Source: Advenella mimigardefordensis DPN7
GTDB taxonomy: Bacteria; Pseudomonadota; Gammaproteobacteria; Burkholderiales; Burkholderiaceae_B
Length of the DNA: 64,000 nucleotides
Assembly (NCBI RefSeq): GCF_000521505.1
Contig: NZ_CP003915.1
Span: forward strand, 2,976,001 to 3,040,000
Reading direction: 5' to 3'
The number at the start of each line of letters is the position of its first letter. The stretch's first letter is position 1. The notes below the pieces were generated by a model, which was not told where the DNA came from, did not search any database, and worked only from the letters and a program-made list of their open reading frames with translations. Shown here piece after piece: positions 1 through 9,215 of the stretch. A program made the translations under genes and the position numbers.

Positions 1-479
1 AAACTCTCCATAAAAACCGTGACCGCCGCCTTGGACGCACTGTAGGCACTGGAACCCGGCAAGCCGCGAACGCCGGCCACACTGCTGATACCCACCAGGG
101 TACCACTGCCGCGGCTTTGCATACCCGGAATAAAGGGCTCAAATGTGGCCCCCAGGCCCAGTACATTGGTTTCAATAATTTCCCGAAACACGTCGGCGTC
201 TTCGACCATGCCATTGAGAATGCCGACGCTGATGCCGGCACTGGCTATGACAATATCCACCGGACCATCTTGCAAAAAATCGGCGGCCGCCTTATGAAGA
301 TCGGCACCACATCGAACATCGCCCGCATAGCATGAGGCCGGTTTGGACAACGAGGCCGACAGCGCTTGCAGTTTGTCACCCGATCTGGCGAACAGACCCA
401 GCTGCGCGCCACGGGCATCGTAATACCGGGCAAATGCCTCACCCAGCCCGCTGCTGGCGCCACTAATAAAAACACGCAT
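1..479 (-). CDS. SDR-family oxidoreductase (C-terminus beyond window)
   Basis: Short-chain dehydrogenase/reductase, an NAD(P)-dependent oxidoreductase of unknown substrate. Reading leftward from ATG at 479, the protein opens MRVFISGASSGLGEAFARYY, which carries the glycine-rich cofactor motif of SDR enzymes (GASSGLG, residues 7-13). Further on come the catalytic serine stretch (GISSVAG) and the Y-x-x-x-K motif (YSASK) near the window edge, in the normal order and spacing. About 159 codons are visible; the last third of a typical 240-260 residue SDR lies outside. It is separated from the bacterioferritin gene by about 85 bases without an obvious promoter. The family is clear; the substrate cannot be told. 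Confidence 0.85.
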   Translation of the reverse strand, partial: MRVFISGASSGLGEAFARYYDARGAQLGLFARSGDKLQALSASLSKPASCYAGDVRCGADLHKAAADFLQDGPVDIVIASAGISVGILNGMVEDADVFREIIETNVLGLGATFEPFIPGMQSRGSGTLVGISSVAGVRGLPGSSAYSASKAAVTVFMES

Positions 480-565
480 AGAACTATGCAATTGCCGTCG
501 TAATGTTATTTACTTGTGAAACCACAGCTGCATGCCGCAACCGTGAACTATCACAAATGACATTA

Positions 566-1030
566 TTACAGCTGCGATTGCAGATAGTTCTGCAGACCGA
601 GTCGTTTAATCAGGCCCAGTTGCTGTTCCAGCCAGTGCGCATGATCTTCTTCGGTGTCTTCAAGTTGCACGCGCAATAATTCACGTGAGACGTAGTCTCC
701 AGACTCTTCACACAACGCAATGCCTTTTTTCAGATTATCGCGGACTTCAAACTCGGTCTCCAGATCAAGCTGCAGCATTTCGGGAACGTCTTTGCCCACG
801 CGGATTTCAGCAGACACCATTTTGGGAGTGCCCTCGAGCAAAAGAATGCGACGAATCAGTGCGTCAGCGTGATCTGTCTCGTCCTGCATTTCATGGCCGA
901 TACGTTCATACAGTTTGGTATAACCCCATTCGTGGTACATACGCGAATGAATAAAGTACTGGTCCCGTGCTGCCAGTTCGCCTGAAAGCAGAAAATTCAA
1001 ATAGTCTATGACTTTAGGATGGCCTTTCAT
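566..1030 (-). CDS. bfr: Bacterioferritin
   Basis: Iron-storage ferritin of 154 residues, expected to form a 24-subunit shell that oxidises and stores iron in the cytoplasm. The start at 1030 is chosen over an upstream start because an AAGGAG ribosome site precedes it and the protein then begins [12 protein letters not shown] as the family does. Ferroxidase-centre residues are present: E18, E51, H54, the glutamate near 93 and E127/H130. The haem-binding methionine expected at position 52 is threonine here (E51-T52-D53-H54), so this subunit should not ligate haem in the usual way. Such subunits are known in species that make two bacterioferritins. A Fur-box-like sequence lies about 100 bases upstream. 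Confidence 0.93.
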   Translation of the reverse strand: MKGHPKVIDYLNFLLSGELAARDQYFIHSRMYHEWGYTKLYERIGHEMQDETDHADALIRRILLLEGTPKMVSAEIRVGKDVPEMLQLDLETEFEVRDNLKKGIALCEESGDYVSRELLRVQLEDTEEDHAHWLEQQLGLIKRLGLQNYLQSQL

Positions 1031-1099
1031 TATGCTGCTCCTTGAAAGAATCAAACGTAAAACCGTATTTTAAGAGAGGTTTGCGCGAGACATGCCCCA

Positions 1100-1139
1100 T
1101 AAAGAAAAATTGCCAAATTTCACGAAGAAAAATGGCAAT
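1100..1139 (-). terminator. Rho-independent terminator of carAB
   Basis: On the minus strand ATTGCCA pairs with TGGCAAT (1133-1139 with 1109-1115); the inner TTTC/GAAA can extend the stem. It is followed directly by TTTTTC. It sits 45 bases past the carB stop and so separates carAB from bfr. Confidence 0.8.
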
Positions 1140-1147
1140 CGTTCTCA
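1133..1147. promoter_or_regulatory. bfr: Possible Fur box upstream of bfr
   Basis: Read on the minus strand the stretch TGAGAACGATTGCCA matches about 10 of 15 positions of the Fur consensus TGATAATnATTATCA. It lies about 100 bases ahead of the bfr start and overlaps the carAB terminator. Iron control of ferritin genes is common, but the match is imperfect and I see no convincing -35/-10 pair next to it. Confidence 0.35.
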
Positions 1148-1183
1148 TTAGCTACACGCGCTGGCCAGGGGCCGGCAACAGGC

Positions 1184-4100
1184 TTATGTTGTCTTTGCAG
1201 AAGCCAGCCCTGCATGCATATTCTGCAGAGAATACACCTGAATGCCTTCAGCGTCGCGCAGGTACTGCATACCTTCAATCGCAGCACGGGCACCGGCCAG
1301 CGTGGTAAAGAACGTGACCCGGTCAGCAAGCGACTGCGTACGAATCACACGCGAGTCGGAAATAGCATTGCGACGTTCTTCTACGGTATTGATCACAAGC
1401 TGGATCTCGCCGTTCTTGAGCATATCAACCACGTGCGGACGCCCTTCGGTCACTTTATTGACCACCTGGGCCTGTACACCGGACTCATTGAGTTTGGCTG
1501 CCGTACCACGGGTTGCCACCACTTTAAAGCCCAGATTGACCAGACCACGAGCCAGCTCCACCGCTTTGGATTTATCCTGATCTTTCACGCTGAGGAAGGC
1601 CGTGCCTGTCTCAGGCAGAAGCACACCGGCAGCCAGTTGTGATTTAACAAAGGCTTCACCAAACGTGCGTCCTACGCCCATGACTTCACCGGTGGACTTC
1701 ATTTCCGGGCCCAGTATGGTGTCTACGCCAGGGAATTTGACGAATGGGAAGACGGCTTCCTTGACGCAGAAATACGAAGGTGCCACTTCCTCGGTCACAC
1801 CCTGCTCGGCCAGCGATTTGCCGGCCATGGCACGGGCCGCGATCTTGGCCAGCTGATAGCCGGTTACCTTGGATACAAACGGCACTGTACGAGATGCGCG
1901 CGGATTCACTTCCAATACATATACATCGCCGTTCTGAATGGCGAACTGGACGTTCATCAAACCACGTACATTCAGTGCACGCGCCATCAGGCTGGTCTGT
2001 CGCTTGATTTCCTCGATCACTTCAGTAGAAAGCGAATACGGAGGAAGACTGCAAGCCGAATCGCCCGAGTGCACGCCCGCCTGTTCAATGTGCTCCATCA
2101 CGCCGCCAATGAAAACCACCTCATCGTCGGCCAGGCAATCCACATCCACTTCGGTTGCATCGTTCAGGAAGCGATCAAGCAGCACCGGAGAGTCATTACT
2201 GACCTTCACGGCTTCACGCATATAGCGTTCCAGATCGGTCTGCTCGTGAACAATTTCCATGGCGCGACCACCCAGCACGTAGCTTGGGCGCACCACCAGC
2301 GGGTAACCGATGTCGGCTGCATGAGCAATGGCTTCGGCTTCGGTGCGTGCAGTACGGTTTGGCGGCTGACGCAGACCCAGTTTTTGCAGCAGCTTCTGGA
2401 AACGCTCGCGATCCTCGGCTACATCGATGGACTCGGGGCTGGTACCAATGATTGGTACGCCATTGGCTTCGAGTGCACGTGCCAGTTTCAGCGGGGTTTG
2501 TCCGCCGTACTGTACGATCATACCGACTGGTCGCTCCAGGTGTACGATTTCCAGGACATCTTCCAGCGTGAGCGGTTCGAAATACAGGCGATCCGAAGTA
2601 TCGTAGTCGGTAGAGACGGTTTCCGGATTGCAGTTGACCATGATGGTTTCATAGCCGTCTTCACGCAGCGCCAGCGCGGCGTGCACGCAGCAATAGTCAA
2701 ACTCGATGCCCTGCCCGATACGGTTCGGACCTCCACCCAGAACAATAATTTTCTTTTTGTCGGTCGGATGTGATTCGCACTCTTCTTCATAAGTGGAATA
2801 CATATACGCTGTTTTCGTGGCGAACTCGGCCGCGCAGGTGTCTACACGCTTGTAGACCGGACGCACACCCAGCTGGTGACGCACCTTACGTACCTCGGAT
2901 TCGGATACATCCAGCAAAAACGCCAGGCGCCGATCAGAAAAGCCGCGACGCTTCAGGCGACGCATCACCGTTTCGTTCAGATCCGACAAGGTTTTCTGCT
3001 CAAGCTCCAGCTCGATGTCGACGATTTCCTTGATTTGCTCAAGAAACCAGGGATCAATTTTGGTGAGGGCGTGTACTTCATCCAGGGAAAAGCCCTGAGC
3101 GAACGCGTCACCCACATACCAGATCCGCTCCGGACCCGGTTCTGCCAGTTCTACCTGCAGTTTTTCACGATCCAGCGTTTTCTGGTTCAGACCGTCAACA
3201 CCCACCTCAAGCCCGCGCAGTGCTTTCTGAAATGACTCCTGGAAAGTACGGCCCATGGCCATCACTTCGCCCACGGATTTCATTTGCGTGGTCAGACGGG
3301 AATCGGCCTGCGGAAATTTTTCGAAGGCAAAACGAGGGATCTTGGTGACAACGTAATCGATGGTCGGTTCGAACGACGCAGGTGTTTCACCGCCAGTGAT
3401 TTCATTTTGCAACTCGTCCAGCGTATAGCCTACAGCCAGGCGTGCCGCCACTTTGGCAATAGGAAAACCGGTAGCCTTGGACGCCAGCGCAGACGAACGC
3501 GATACCCGCGGATTCATTTCAATCACGATCATGCGACCGTTGTCGGGATTAAGCGCAAACTGAACGTTGGAGCCACCTGTTTCCACCCCGATCTCACGCA
3601 ACACGGCGATAGACGCGTTACGCATGATCTGGTATTCCTTGTCAGTGAGGGTCTGGGCCGGCGCAACGGTGATGGAGTCGCCGGTGTGCACACCCATGGG
3701 ATCCAGATTTTCGATGGAGCAGATGATGATGCAGTTGTCCGCCTGGTCGCGCACCACTTCCATTTCATATTCTTTCCAGCCCAGCAGCGATTCTTCAATC
3801 AGCAACTCGTTGGTGGGGGACGCTTCGATGCCTCGACGGCAGATCGTCTCGAATTCTTCAGCGTTATAGGCAATTCCGCCACCGGTGCCGCCCAGCGTGA
3901 AACTGGGTCGAATAACGGCTGGGAAGCCACTGGTGCCGGCCTCTGCGGCAATGCGCTTTTGCACTTCCCAGGCTTCTTCCAGCGTATGGGCAACGCCTGA
4001 TTTGGCCGATTCCAGACCAATACGGGTCATGGCATCCTTGAACTTCAGACGGTCTTCTGCTTTCTCAATGGCCTGCTCGTTGGCGCCAATCATCTGGACG

Positions 4101-4435
4101 TTGTATTTTTCCAGTACGCCGTTATGAGCCAGATCAAGCGCGCAGTTGAGCGCGGTTTGTCCGCCCATGGTAGGCAGAAGCGCATCGGGACGCTCTACCT
4201 CAATGATTTTTTCGACCGCCTTCCAGGTGATTGGCTCGATATACGTGACATCGGCCGTTTCAGGATCGGTCATGATGGTAGCTGGATTACTATTGACCAG
4301 AATGGTGCGATAGCCTTCGGCTTTCAGGGCTTTGCACGCCTGTGCACCCGAATAATCAAATTCGCAGGCCTGACCAATAATGATCGGACCGGCGCCGATA
4401 ATCAATATGCTTTTTATGTCGGTACGCTTGGGCAT
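1184..4435 (-). CDS. carB: Carbamoyl-phosphate synthase large subunit
   Basis: Makes carbamoyl phosphate from bicarbonate, ammonia delivered by CarA, and two ATP, for pyrimidine and arginine synthesis. The 1083-residue length fits the family (1073 in E. coli). The two homologous halves are visible: the first opens [17 protein letters not shown] (about residues 14-30) and the second [15 protein letters not shown] (about 570-585), each followed by an ATP-grasp domain; the last ~150 residues are the methylglyoxal-synthase-like allosteric domain. It starts 7 bases after the carA stop, so the two are co-transcribed and probably translated in step. A terminator follows at 1100-1139. No irregularity seen. 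Confidence 0.98.
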   Translation of the reverse strand: MPKRTDIKSILIIGAGPIIIGQACEFDYSGAQACKALKAEGYRTILVNSNPATIMTDPETADVTYIEPITWKAVEKIIEVERPDALLPTMGGQTALNCALDLAHNGVLEKYNVQMIGANEQAIEKAEDRLKFKDAMTRIGLESAKSGVAHTLEEAWEVQKRIAAEAGTSGFPAVIRPSFTLGGTGGGIAYNAEEFETICRRGIEASPTNELLIEESLLGWKEYEMEVVRDQADNCIIICSIENLDPMGVHTGDSITVAPAQTLTDKEYQIMRNASIAVLREIGVETGGSNVQFALNPDNGRMIVIEMNPRVSRSSALASKATGFPIAKVAARLAVGYTLDELQNEITGGETPASFEPTIDYVVTKIPRFAFEKFPQADSRLTTQMKSVGEVMAMGRTFQESFQKALRGLEVGVDGLNQKTLDREKLQVELAEPGPERIWYVGDAFAQGFSLDEVHALTKIDPWFLEQIKEIVDIELELEQKTLSDLNETVMRRLKRRGFSDRRLAFLLDVSESEVRKVRHQLGVRPVYKRVDTCAAEFATKTAYMYSTYEEECESHPTDKKKIIVLGGGPNRIGQGIEFDYCCVHAALALREDGYETIMVNCNPETVSTDYDTSDRLYFEPLTLEDVLEIVHLERPVGMIVQYGGQTPLKLARALEANGVPIIGTSPESIDVAEDRERFQKLLQKLGLRQPPNRTARTEAEAIAHAADIGYPLVVRPSYVLGGRAMEIVHEQTDLERYMREAVKVSNDSPVLLDRFLNDATEVDVDCLADDEVVFIGGVMEHIEQAGVHSGDSACSLPPYSLSTEVIEEIKRQTSLMARALNVRGLMNVQFAIQNGDVYVLEVNPRASRTVPFVSKVTGYQLAKIAARAMAGKSLAEQGVTEEVAPSYFCVKEAVFPFVKFPGVDTILGPEMKSTGEVMGVGRTFGEAFVKSQLAAGVLLPETGTAFLSVKDQDKSKAVELARGLVNLGFKVVATRGTAAKLNESGVQAQVVNKVTEGRPHVVDMLKNGEIQLVINTVEERRNAISDSRVIRTQSLADRVTFFTTLAGARAAIEGMQYLRDAEGIQVYSLQNMHAGLASAKTT

Positions 4436-4442
4436 GATATCT

Positions 4443-5597
4443 CTAGTTTTTTTCGCTCATGGAGCGGATGAATTTTTCAAACAGCACGATGATATCGTGC
4501 GGGCCAGGACTGGCTTCGGGATGGCCCTGGAAGCAGAACGCGGGGCGGTCGGTCAGCTCAAACCCCTGCAATGAGCCGTCAAACAGGGACACGTGGGTAA
4601 CCCGCGCATTGTCGGGCAATGTGTCGGCATCCACCGCAAACCCGTGGTTCTGGCTGGTAATGTACACCCTGCCACTTTGCACGTCCTTGACCGGGTGGTT
4701 GGCGCCGTGGTGGCCGTTTTTCATTTTGATGGTCCGCGCATTCAGTGCCAGTCCCATGATCTGGTGACCCAGGCAGATGCCGAAAAGCGGAATTTTTTTC
4801 TCCATCACCTGACATGCCGTTTCGATGGCGTAATCGCAGGGCTCCGGATCGCCCGGGCCATTGGCCAGAAACACGCCATCCGGGTTCAGGGCCAGCACAT
4901 CAGCAGCGGCCGTCTGGGCCGGCACAACCGTGAGCCTGCAGCCCAGATCTGCCAGAATACGCAGAATATTGGATTTGACCCCGAAGTCGTAGGCAACAAC
5001 ATGAAAGCGATCCTGTGACGGACGGGTGTAGCCCTGGGTACGCTGCCATGTACCTTCATGCCATTCTTCGCGTGCCGTTCGACTGACTACTTTGGCCAGA
5101 TCCTGACCCGCCATGCCCGCATAGGCACCGGCCAGGTCAATCGCTTTCTGTTCGTCGTCGCCGACCAGAATGCAGGCACCCTGTGCCCCACCCTCGCGCA
5201 GACGACGGGTCAGCTTGCGGGTATCAATCCCGGAGATCGCGACGACACCCTGCTCTTTCAGGTAATCGGGCAGCGACTGGGTCGCACGGAAATTGGACAG
5301 ACGGCGCGGACAGTCCCGCACGACCAGACCGGCGGCGTGAACCTGTGAGGATTCGACATCTTCCGGATTCACACCCGTGTTGCCGATATGCGGATAGGTT
5401 AGCATGACGATCTGGTTGGTATAGCTGGGATCGGTCAGTATTTCCTGGTATCCGGTCATGGCCGTATTGAACACCAGTTCGGCCACGCTATGGCCGTTTG
5501 CACCGATGGATATTCCCTTGAAAATCGTGCCATCTGCCAGAGCCAGAATTGCAGTGGGAAATTGAGGATTATCCTCGAATATGGAAGACGTGAGCAC
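4443..5597 (-). CDS. carA: Carbamoyl-phosphate synthase small subunit (glutaminase)
   Basis: Class I glutamine amidotransferase subunit that hydrolyses glutamine and passes ammonia to CarB. The nucleophile cysteine is in FGICLGHQ (around residue 275) and the His/Glu pair in [12 protein letters not shown] near the C-terminus. The frame is also open from a TTG at 5609, but I prefer GTG at 5597: it gives the family-like N-terminus MLTSSIF, a length of 384 residues (382 in E. coli), and a purine stretch GGGG about 6 bases upstream. First gene of the carAB operon; a TATAAT box lies about 45 bases ahead of it. Confidence 0.95.
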   Translation of the reverse strand: MLTSSIFEDNPQFPTAILALADGTIFKGISIGANGHSVAELVFNTAMTGYQEILTDPSYTNQIVMLTYPHIGNTGVNPEDVESSQVHAAGLVVRDCPRRLSNFRATQSLPDYLKEQGVVAISGIDTRKLTRRLREGGAQGACILVGDDEQKAIDLAGAYAGMAGQDLAKVVSRTAREEWHEGTWQRTQGYTRPSQDRFHVVAYDFGVKSNILRILADLGCRLTVVPAQTAAADVLALNPDGVFLANGPGDPEPCDYAIETACQVMEKKIPLFGICLGHQIMGLALNARTIKMKNGHHGANHPVKDVQSGRVYITSQNHGFAVDADTLPDNARVTHVSLFDGSLQGFELTDRPAFCFQGHPEASPGPHDIIVLFEKFIRSMSEKN

Positions 5598-5638
5598 GCA
5601 GAACCCCAAAAATTTGGTATCGATAAGTAAACCTTTCT

Positions 5639-5667
5639 ATTATACAGAGTAAGGCTTAACGATAGAA
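5639..5667 (-). promoter_or_regulatory. Putative carAB promoter
   Basis: Perfect -10 box TATAAT (5644-5639 on the minus strand) with a weak -35 TTCTAT 17 bases upstream. It is the only good -10 in the 107-base gap between carA and the next gene. Confidence 0.5.
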
Positions 5668-5704
5668 AAAACTTAGGGGTTATATCGCAAGAAAACGCAA
5701 TGAA

Positions 5705-6616
5705 CTACCGGTTTTCAATCTCAAACGCATGCCCGAGCTTGCTGCGATCCTCTACAACCAGAAAGCGCAACATTTCCTGATAGCTGTTGTCCTGGTAACT
5801 CAGGATCCGAACCCGCGTACCGCCGGTTTCTTCCAGATAGCTGGAGATAATGGGATGGTTATTACGCCGCAGCGTGCCAATCTGCATGGAACTGGAGCGC
5901 AGATCCACCACGGCACGCCAGTCCTTGCCGCCGTCGTTCTCCAGAATCCAGCTTTTGCGTTCACCATTATCTACTTTGCATTTGACCAGCACGTAGGCCT
6001 TGCCGGACACCTTCAGATTGGTGCTGAAAAAATTAAGATCATCAATCGTACCCCCGCCGCAGAATTTTTGCTGGCCGGGCAATGGCAGATCCAGCCCCCG
6101 CAAGGACAGCCTTGGCAGTGAAAGCAAGGCGCCTTCCACACTGCTGGGCTGATCATCCAAACCATATACGGGCGTACGGTCAAGATTGGTTTTGGCCCAG
6201 TCGACCATGGCAGGCAGTTTATCGCGCATGCATTTGAGATCGCGGCAGGCGAGCAGGACGCGGGTACGGGTTTGAACGATGTCCGCCATGACCAGCGGCC
6301 TGTCGGTTTTGGCTATCAGAGCCGAGCTGTTGTAGAGCCAGTCGGCCAGATTGCGGGCAATGAGCGGATCCGTGCATACATTGGCCGGCCACTGATTGAG
6401 CGCCTGCTGCAGTTGCTGAACGGCTCCGGCTCCGAATTGATTGCGCACGTCCGTTTCAGGCAGGCAGGGGTTCAGGGCAATTTCCTGTTGTGCGGAACCG
6501 ACCCCGACGAAGGGATTTGCGAACGAGATTACCTGACTGGATGCGACTGGTAAATACATACCTGACATCACAGCGAATCCCGCCAGCAACATTGCCCTGC
6601 ACCACTTGACAAGCAT
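5705..6616 (-). CDS. Secreted protein of unknown function
   Basis: Not recognised. The frame is open from 6685, but an AAGG ribosome site sits just before ATG 6616, and from there the protein (303 residues) opens with a typical signal peptide: basic start, hydrophobic core and a small-residue cleavage region ending VASS near residue 27. The mature part has several cysteines (NPCLPE, VCTD, LACRDLKC, KFCGGG, VKCK), suggesting disulfides and a periplasmic or outer-membrane-associated location. No membrane segment, lipobox or enzyme motif is visible. It stands alone between carA and tal, divergent from tal. Function unknown. Confidence 0.7.
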   Translation of the reverse strand: MLVKWCRAMLLAGFAVMSGMYLPVASSQVISFANPFVGVGSAQQEIALNPCLPETDVRNQFGAGAVQQLQQALNQWPANVCTDPLIARNLADWLYNSSALIAKTDRPLVMADIVQTRTRVLLACRDLKCMRDKLPAMVDWAKTNLDRTPVYGLDDQPSSVEGALLSLPRLSLRGLDLPLPGQQKFCGGGTIDDLNFFSTNLKVSGKAYVLVKCKVDNGERKSWILENDGGKDWRAVVDLRSSSMQIGTLRRNNHPIISSYLEETGGTRVRILSYQDNSYQEMLRFLVVEDRSKLGHAFEIENR

Positions 6617-6981
6617 TCTGCCCTTAACCTTTTTCCTGTACAGTTTTGAATGAAATAAAAAATTCGACGACCACCGCCGTCGCATTAATCACATTTACAA
6701 TATTTCAGCGCGTTTGTATCCGCTTCGCTTGCGGTGCGCAGCTTTAGGCACCGTTAGCGCAGGGCGCCCACCGCCGGTTTTTTTTCCGCCAGATCGGATG
6801 ACAATATGTGTCTGGTAACCGGTATTCGAATCTTGCCTGTATATTGCGGGTAATATACACGTATCCGTAAGATTTTGAAATAATCAACTGTTAATTTACA
6901 ATTTTCATCGGGCCGAAAAGGCGCCATGGTTTGCCTGAAACGACAAATCCGCGACAGCCGGCCATGCAGGAAACATCCCAT
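6617..6981. promoter_or_regulatory. Divergent regulatory region with inverted repeat at 6839-6858
   Basis: Gap of 365 bases between two divergent genes (secreted protein to the left, tal to the right). No gene is credible here; an ORF on the minus strand that runs on into tal has no family-like features. The notable element is a perfect 7-base inverted repeat, GTATATT at 6839-6845 and AATATAC at 6852-6858, in an AT-rich stretch about 125 bases ahead of tal. It could be an operator or part of the tal promoter. Confidence 0.4.
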
Positions 6982-7941
6982 ATGAATCAACTTGACCAGC
7001 TTAGAAAATTCACAACTGTGGTCGCCGATACCGGTGACTTCGAAAGCATGCGTGCGCACAAGCCCACCGATGCCACCACCAATCCTTCGCTTATCCTGAA
7101 AGCCCTGTCCAAGGACGCTTATCGTCCGATTTTGCAGGACACGCTTGCCAAATATCCGAACGCAACGCCTGCAGATACACTGGATCATATTCTGGTTGAG
7201 TTCGGCCGCCGCATTCTTGAAATCGTGCCCGGGCGGGTTTCAACGGAAGTCGATGCGCGCCTGTCGTTCGACACCGAAGGCACCGTAGCCCGTGCGCGCC
7301 GCATTATTGAACTGTACGATCAGGCAGGCGTGGATCGCAAGCGTGTTCTGATCAAGATCGCATCAACCTGGGAAGGCATTGCTGCAGCACGCATTTTGCA
7401 AAAGGAAGGCATTGCCTGCAATATGACCCTGCTGTTCTCCCTGATTCAGGCAGTCGTCTGCGCCGATGCCGGGGTGACGCTGATTTCACCGTTTGTCGGT
7501 CGTATTTACGATTGGCATAAAAAGGCGGCAGGCAGCAATTGGGTGGAAACGGACAATAGCGGAACCAATGATCCTGGCGTGAAATCGGTAACCCGGATTT
7601 ATCAGTATTATCGTCGCCATGGTATCAATACCGAAATCATGGGCGCGAGTTTCCGCAATGTGGGCCAGGTGCTGGCGCTGGCCGGCTGCGACCTGCTGAC
7701 CATCAGCCCTGAGCTGTTGGGCGAGCTCGCGGCTACCGATGGCAGCGTCACCGCCGAGCTGCATGAAGCCATGGCCGCCAAAGCCCACATTGACTCGATT
7801 GCGCCGGAAGAAAAGAACTTCCGCTTCCTGCTCAATGAAGACGCGATGGCCACGGAAAAACTGAGCGAAGGCATCCGTACTTTTGTTGCTGATGCGATCA
7901 AGCTGGACGCATTGATTGACGATTGCCGTAAGAACGGCTAA
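6982..7941 (+). CDS. tal: Transaldolase
   Basis: Pentose-phosphate enzyme that moves a dihydroxyacetone unit from sedoheptulose 7-phosphate to glyceraldehyde 3-phosphate. From ATG 6982 the protein has 319 residues and begins [20 protein letters not shown], close to the long TalB-type enzymes. The Schiff-base lysine is in [12 protein letters not shown] (about residue 125); other family motifs are DATTNPSL and NMTLLFS. Two ATGs further upstream in frame (6931, 6964) are less likely: the AGGAAA about 9 bases before 6982 and family N-termini favour the shorter form. Single-gene unit. Confidence 0.96.
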   Translation: MNQLDQLRKFTTVVADTGDFESMRAHKPTDATTNPSLILKALSKDAYRPILQDTLAKYPNATPADTLDHILVEFGRRILEIVPGRVSTEVDARLSFDTEGTVARARRIIELYDQAGVDRKRVLIKIASTWEGIAAARILQKEGIACNMTLLFSLIQAVVCADAGVTLISPFVGRIYDWHKKAAGSNWVETDNSGTNDPGVKSVTRIYQYYRRHGINTEIMGASFRNVGQVLALAGCDLLTISPELLGELAATDGSVTAELHEAMAAKAHIDSIAPEEKNFRFLLNEDAMATEKLSEGIRTFVADAIKLDALIDDCRKNG

Positions 7942-8005
7942 ACCGCAGCGCCTCGCTTTTCTGAGCGCTGACTGCAGCGCAGCGCCCTTACAGTAAATGC
8001 GGCAA

Positions 8006-8048
8006 CGATAAAAGCAGCAAGGGACCCGGGTTTTGGGTTCTTTGCTGC
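8006..8048 (-). terminator. Terminator of the dnaX-ybaB-recR operon
   Basis: A 14-pair stem with two wobble pairs (arms 8014-8027 and 8035-8048, loop 8028-8034). On the minus strand it is followed by TTTTA, so it acts mainly on transcripts coming from recR. It may also fold in the tal transcript from the other side, where no T run follows. Confidence 0.75.
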
Positions 8049-8132
8049 CGGAAAATATGCGGCACGACAAGTTGCCGACGATATCCTGTTTTGCAGACCA
8101 GCCCACCGGCCAGCCGATGGCTGCTATGCCGG

Positions 8133-8233
8133 CATTTAGCTACCCTGGCTATTTAGCTACCCTGGCTATTTAGCTACCCTGGCTATTTAGCTGCACCGGC
8201 TATTTAGCTGCGCTGGGTATTAGCTGCGCCGGC
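8133..8233. repeat. Six 17-bp tandem repeats
   Basis: Six head-to-tail copies of a 17-base unit, tatttagctaccctggc. The first three (8133, 8150, 8167) are identical apart from the first base of copy one. The next three (8184, 8201, 8218) drift to tatttagctgcaccggc-like forms and the last is one base short. The block lies between the recR stop and its terminator, so it is in the 3' untranslated part of the dnaX-ybaB-recR message. There are no spacers, so it is not a CRISPR. Confidence 0.9.
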
Positions 8234-8239
8234 TATCTG

Positions 8240-8848
8240 TTATGCGCCACGCCGTTCCATAAATGCCCAGGCGATGGTGCCGGCATCAACATATTCCAGC
8301 TCACTGCCCGTGGGTATACCGCGCGCGATGCGTGAAACCTGCAGCCCTTTTTCCCGCAGAATTTCCGTCAGATAATGGGCGGTGGTTTCCCCCTCCGCCG
8401 TGAAATTGGTTGCCAGAATCACTTCCGTGACCGTGCCATCCATCGCACGCCGCAGCAATCTTTCAAAATTCAGCTGAGCCGGCCCGACCCCCTCCAGGGG
8501 CGCAATCCTGCCCATGAGCACATAATACAGCCCCTGATAACCGTGGCTGGCCTCTATCATATTTTGATCGGCCGGCGTCTCTACAATACACAGCTGTGCA
8601 GCATTACGCTTCGGATTCAGACAGGTTTCACAGATGTCATTCTGGGAAAATGAATTGCAGCGAGCACAGTGCTGGATATCTGAAACAGCGGTACTGAGGG
8701 CGCGGGATAACTGGTCGGCACCCGCGATATCGTATTGCAGCAAATGATAGGCCATGCGTCGCGCCGAACGCTGACCGACGCCGGGAAGGCGGCGCAGCGC
8801 CTCAATCAGCGCACTGAGCGGTTCGGGTTCAGGCAGCATATCGCGCAT
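8240..8848 (-). CDS. recR: Recombination mediator RecR
   Basis: RecFOR-pathway protein that helps load RecA on gapped DNA. At 202 residues it has the normal length, with the helix-hairpin-helix near the start ([13 protein letters not shown]), the four-cysteine zinc finger [16 protein letters not shown] (about residues 60-76), and a Toprim domain beginning [10 protein letters not shown]. Its ATG shares one base with the ybaB stop (TGATG), indicating coupled translation in the order dnaX, ybaB, recR. The 3' side carries a 17-base tandem repeat before the terminator. Confidence 0.97.
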   Translation of the reverse strand: MRDMLPEPEPLSALIEALRRLPGVGQRSARRMAYHLLQYDIAGADQLSRALSTAVSDIQHCARCNSFSQNDICETCLNPKRNAAQLCIVETPADQNMIEASHGYQGLYYVLMGRIAPLEGVGPAQLNFERLLRRAMDGTVTEVILATNFTAEGETTAHYLTEILREKGLQVSRIARGIPTGSELEYVDAGTIAWAFMERRGA

Positions 8849-9174
8849 CAGAAGGGGAATTTCATCCCTGGAGGCAGAGGCATACCAGCAGTTACGCCGG
8901 ACATTTTTTCCTGTGTGGTGGCCTCAGCCTTGCGCAATGCATCGTTGAATGCAGCCGCAACCAGATCTTCAAGCATGTCTTTATCGTCGCCAAGCAGTGC
9001 AGGATCAATGGTGACCCGTTTAACATCATGACGGCAAGACATGGAGATTTTAACCATGCCGCCGCCAGACTCACCGTCTACCAGAATATCGGCCAGGGCG
9101 TCCTGCGCCTTTTTCATGTTTTCCTGCATTTGCTGGGCCTGCTTCATCAGACCGGCCAGTTGATTCTTCATCAT
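8848..9174 (-). CDS. ybaB: YbaB/EbfC nucleoid-associated protein
   Basis: Small DNA-binding protein of 108 residues, starting [20 protein letters not shown] with a coiled-coil-like, glutamine- and methionine-rich first helix typical of YbaB/EbfC. The family forms tweezer-shaped dimers that bind DNA. The gene lies 41 bases after dnaX and overlaps recR by one base, the arrangement conserved in many proteobacteria. Confidence 0.96.
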   Translation of the reverse strand: MMKNQLAGLMKQAQQMQENMKKAQDALADILVDGESGGGMVKISMSCRHDVKRVTIDPALLGDDKDMLEDLVAAAFNDALRKAEATTQEKMSGVTAGMPLPPGMKFPF

Positions 9175-9215
9175 AATGAATACGTTCCTTTAAATCGCAA
9201 TTATAGCGGTTGACA

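Noticed and set aside
2069..4000. Long ORFs on the plus strand opposite carB (2069-2773 and 3284-4000)
   Set aside because: They are antisense shadows of a fully conserved gene, with no recognisable motifs or ribosome sites.
6754..7188. Minus-strand ORF overlapping the start of tal
   Set aside because: More than half of it is antisense to tal and it has no family features or ribosome site.
8133..8233. Possible CRISPR array
   Set aside because: The units follow each other without spacers; simple tandem repeat. The same holds for 18734-18813.
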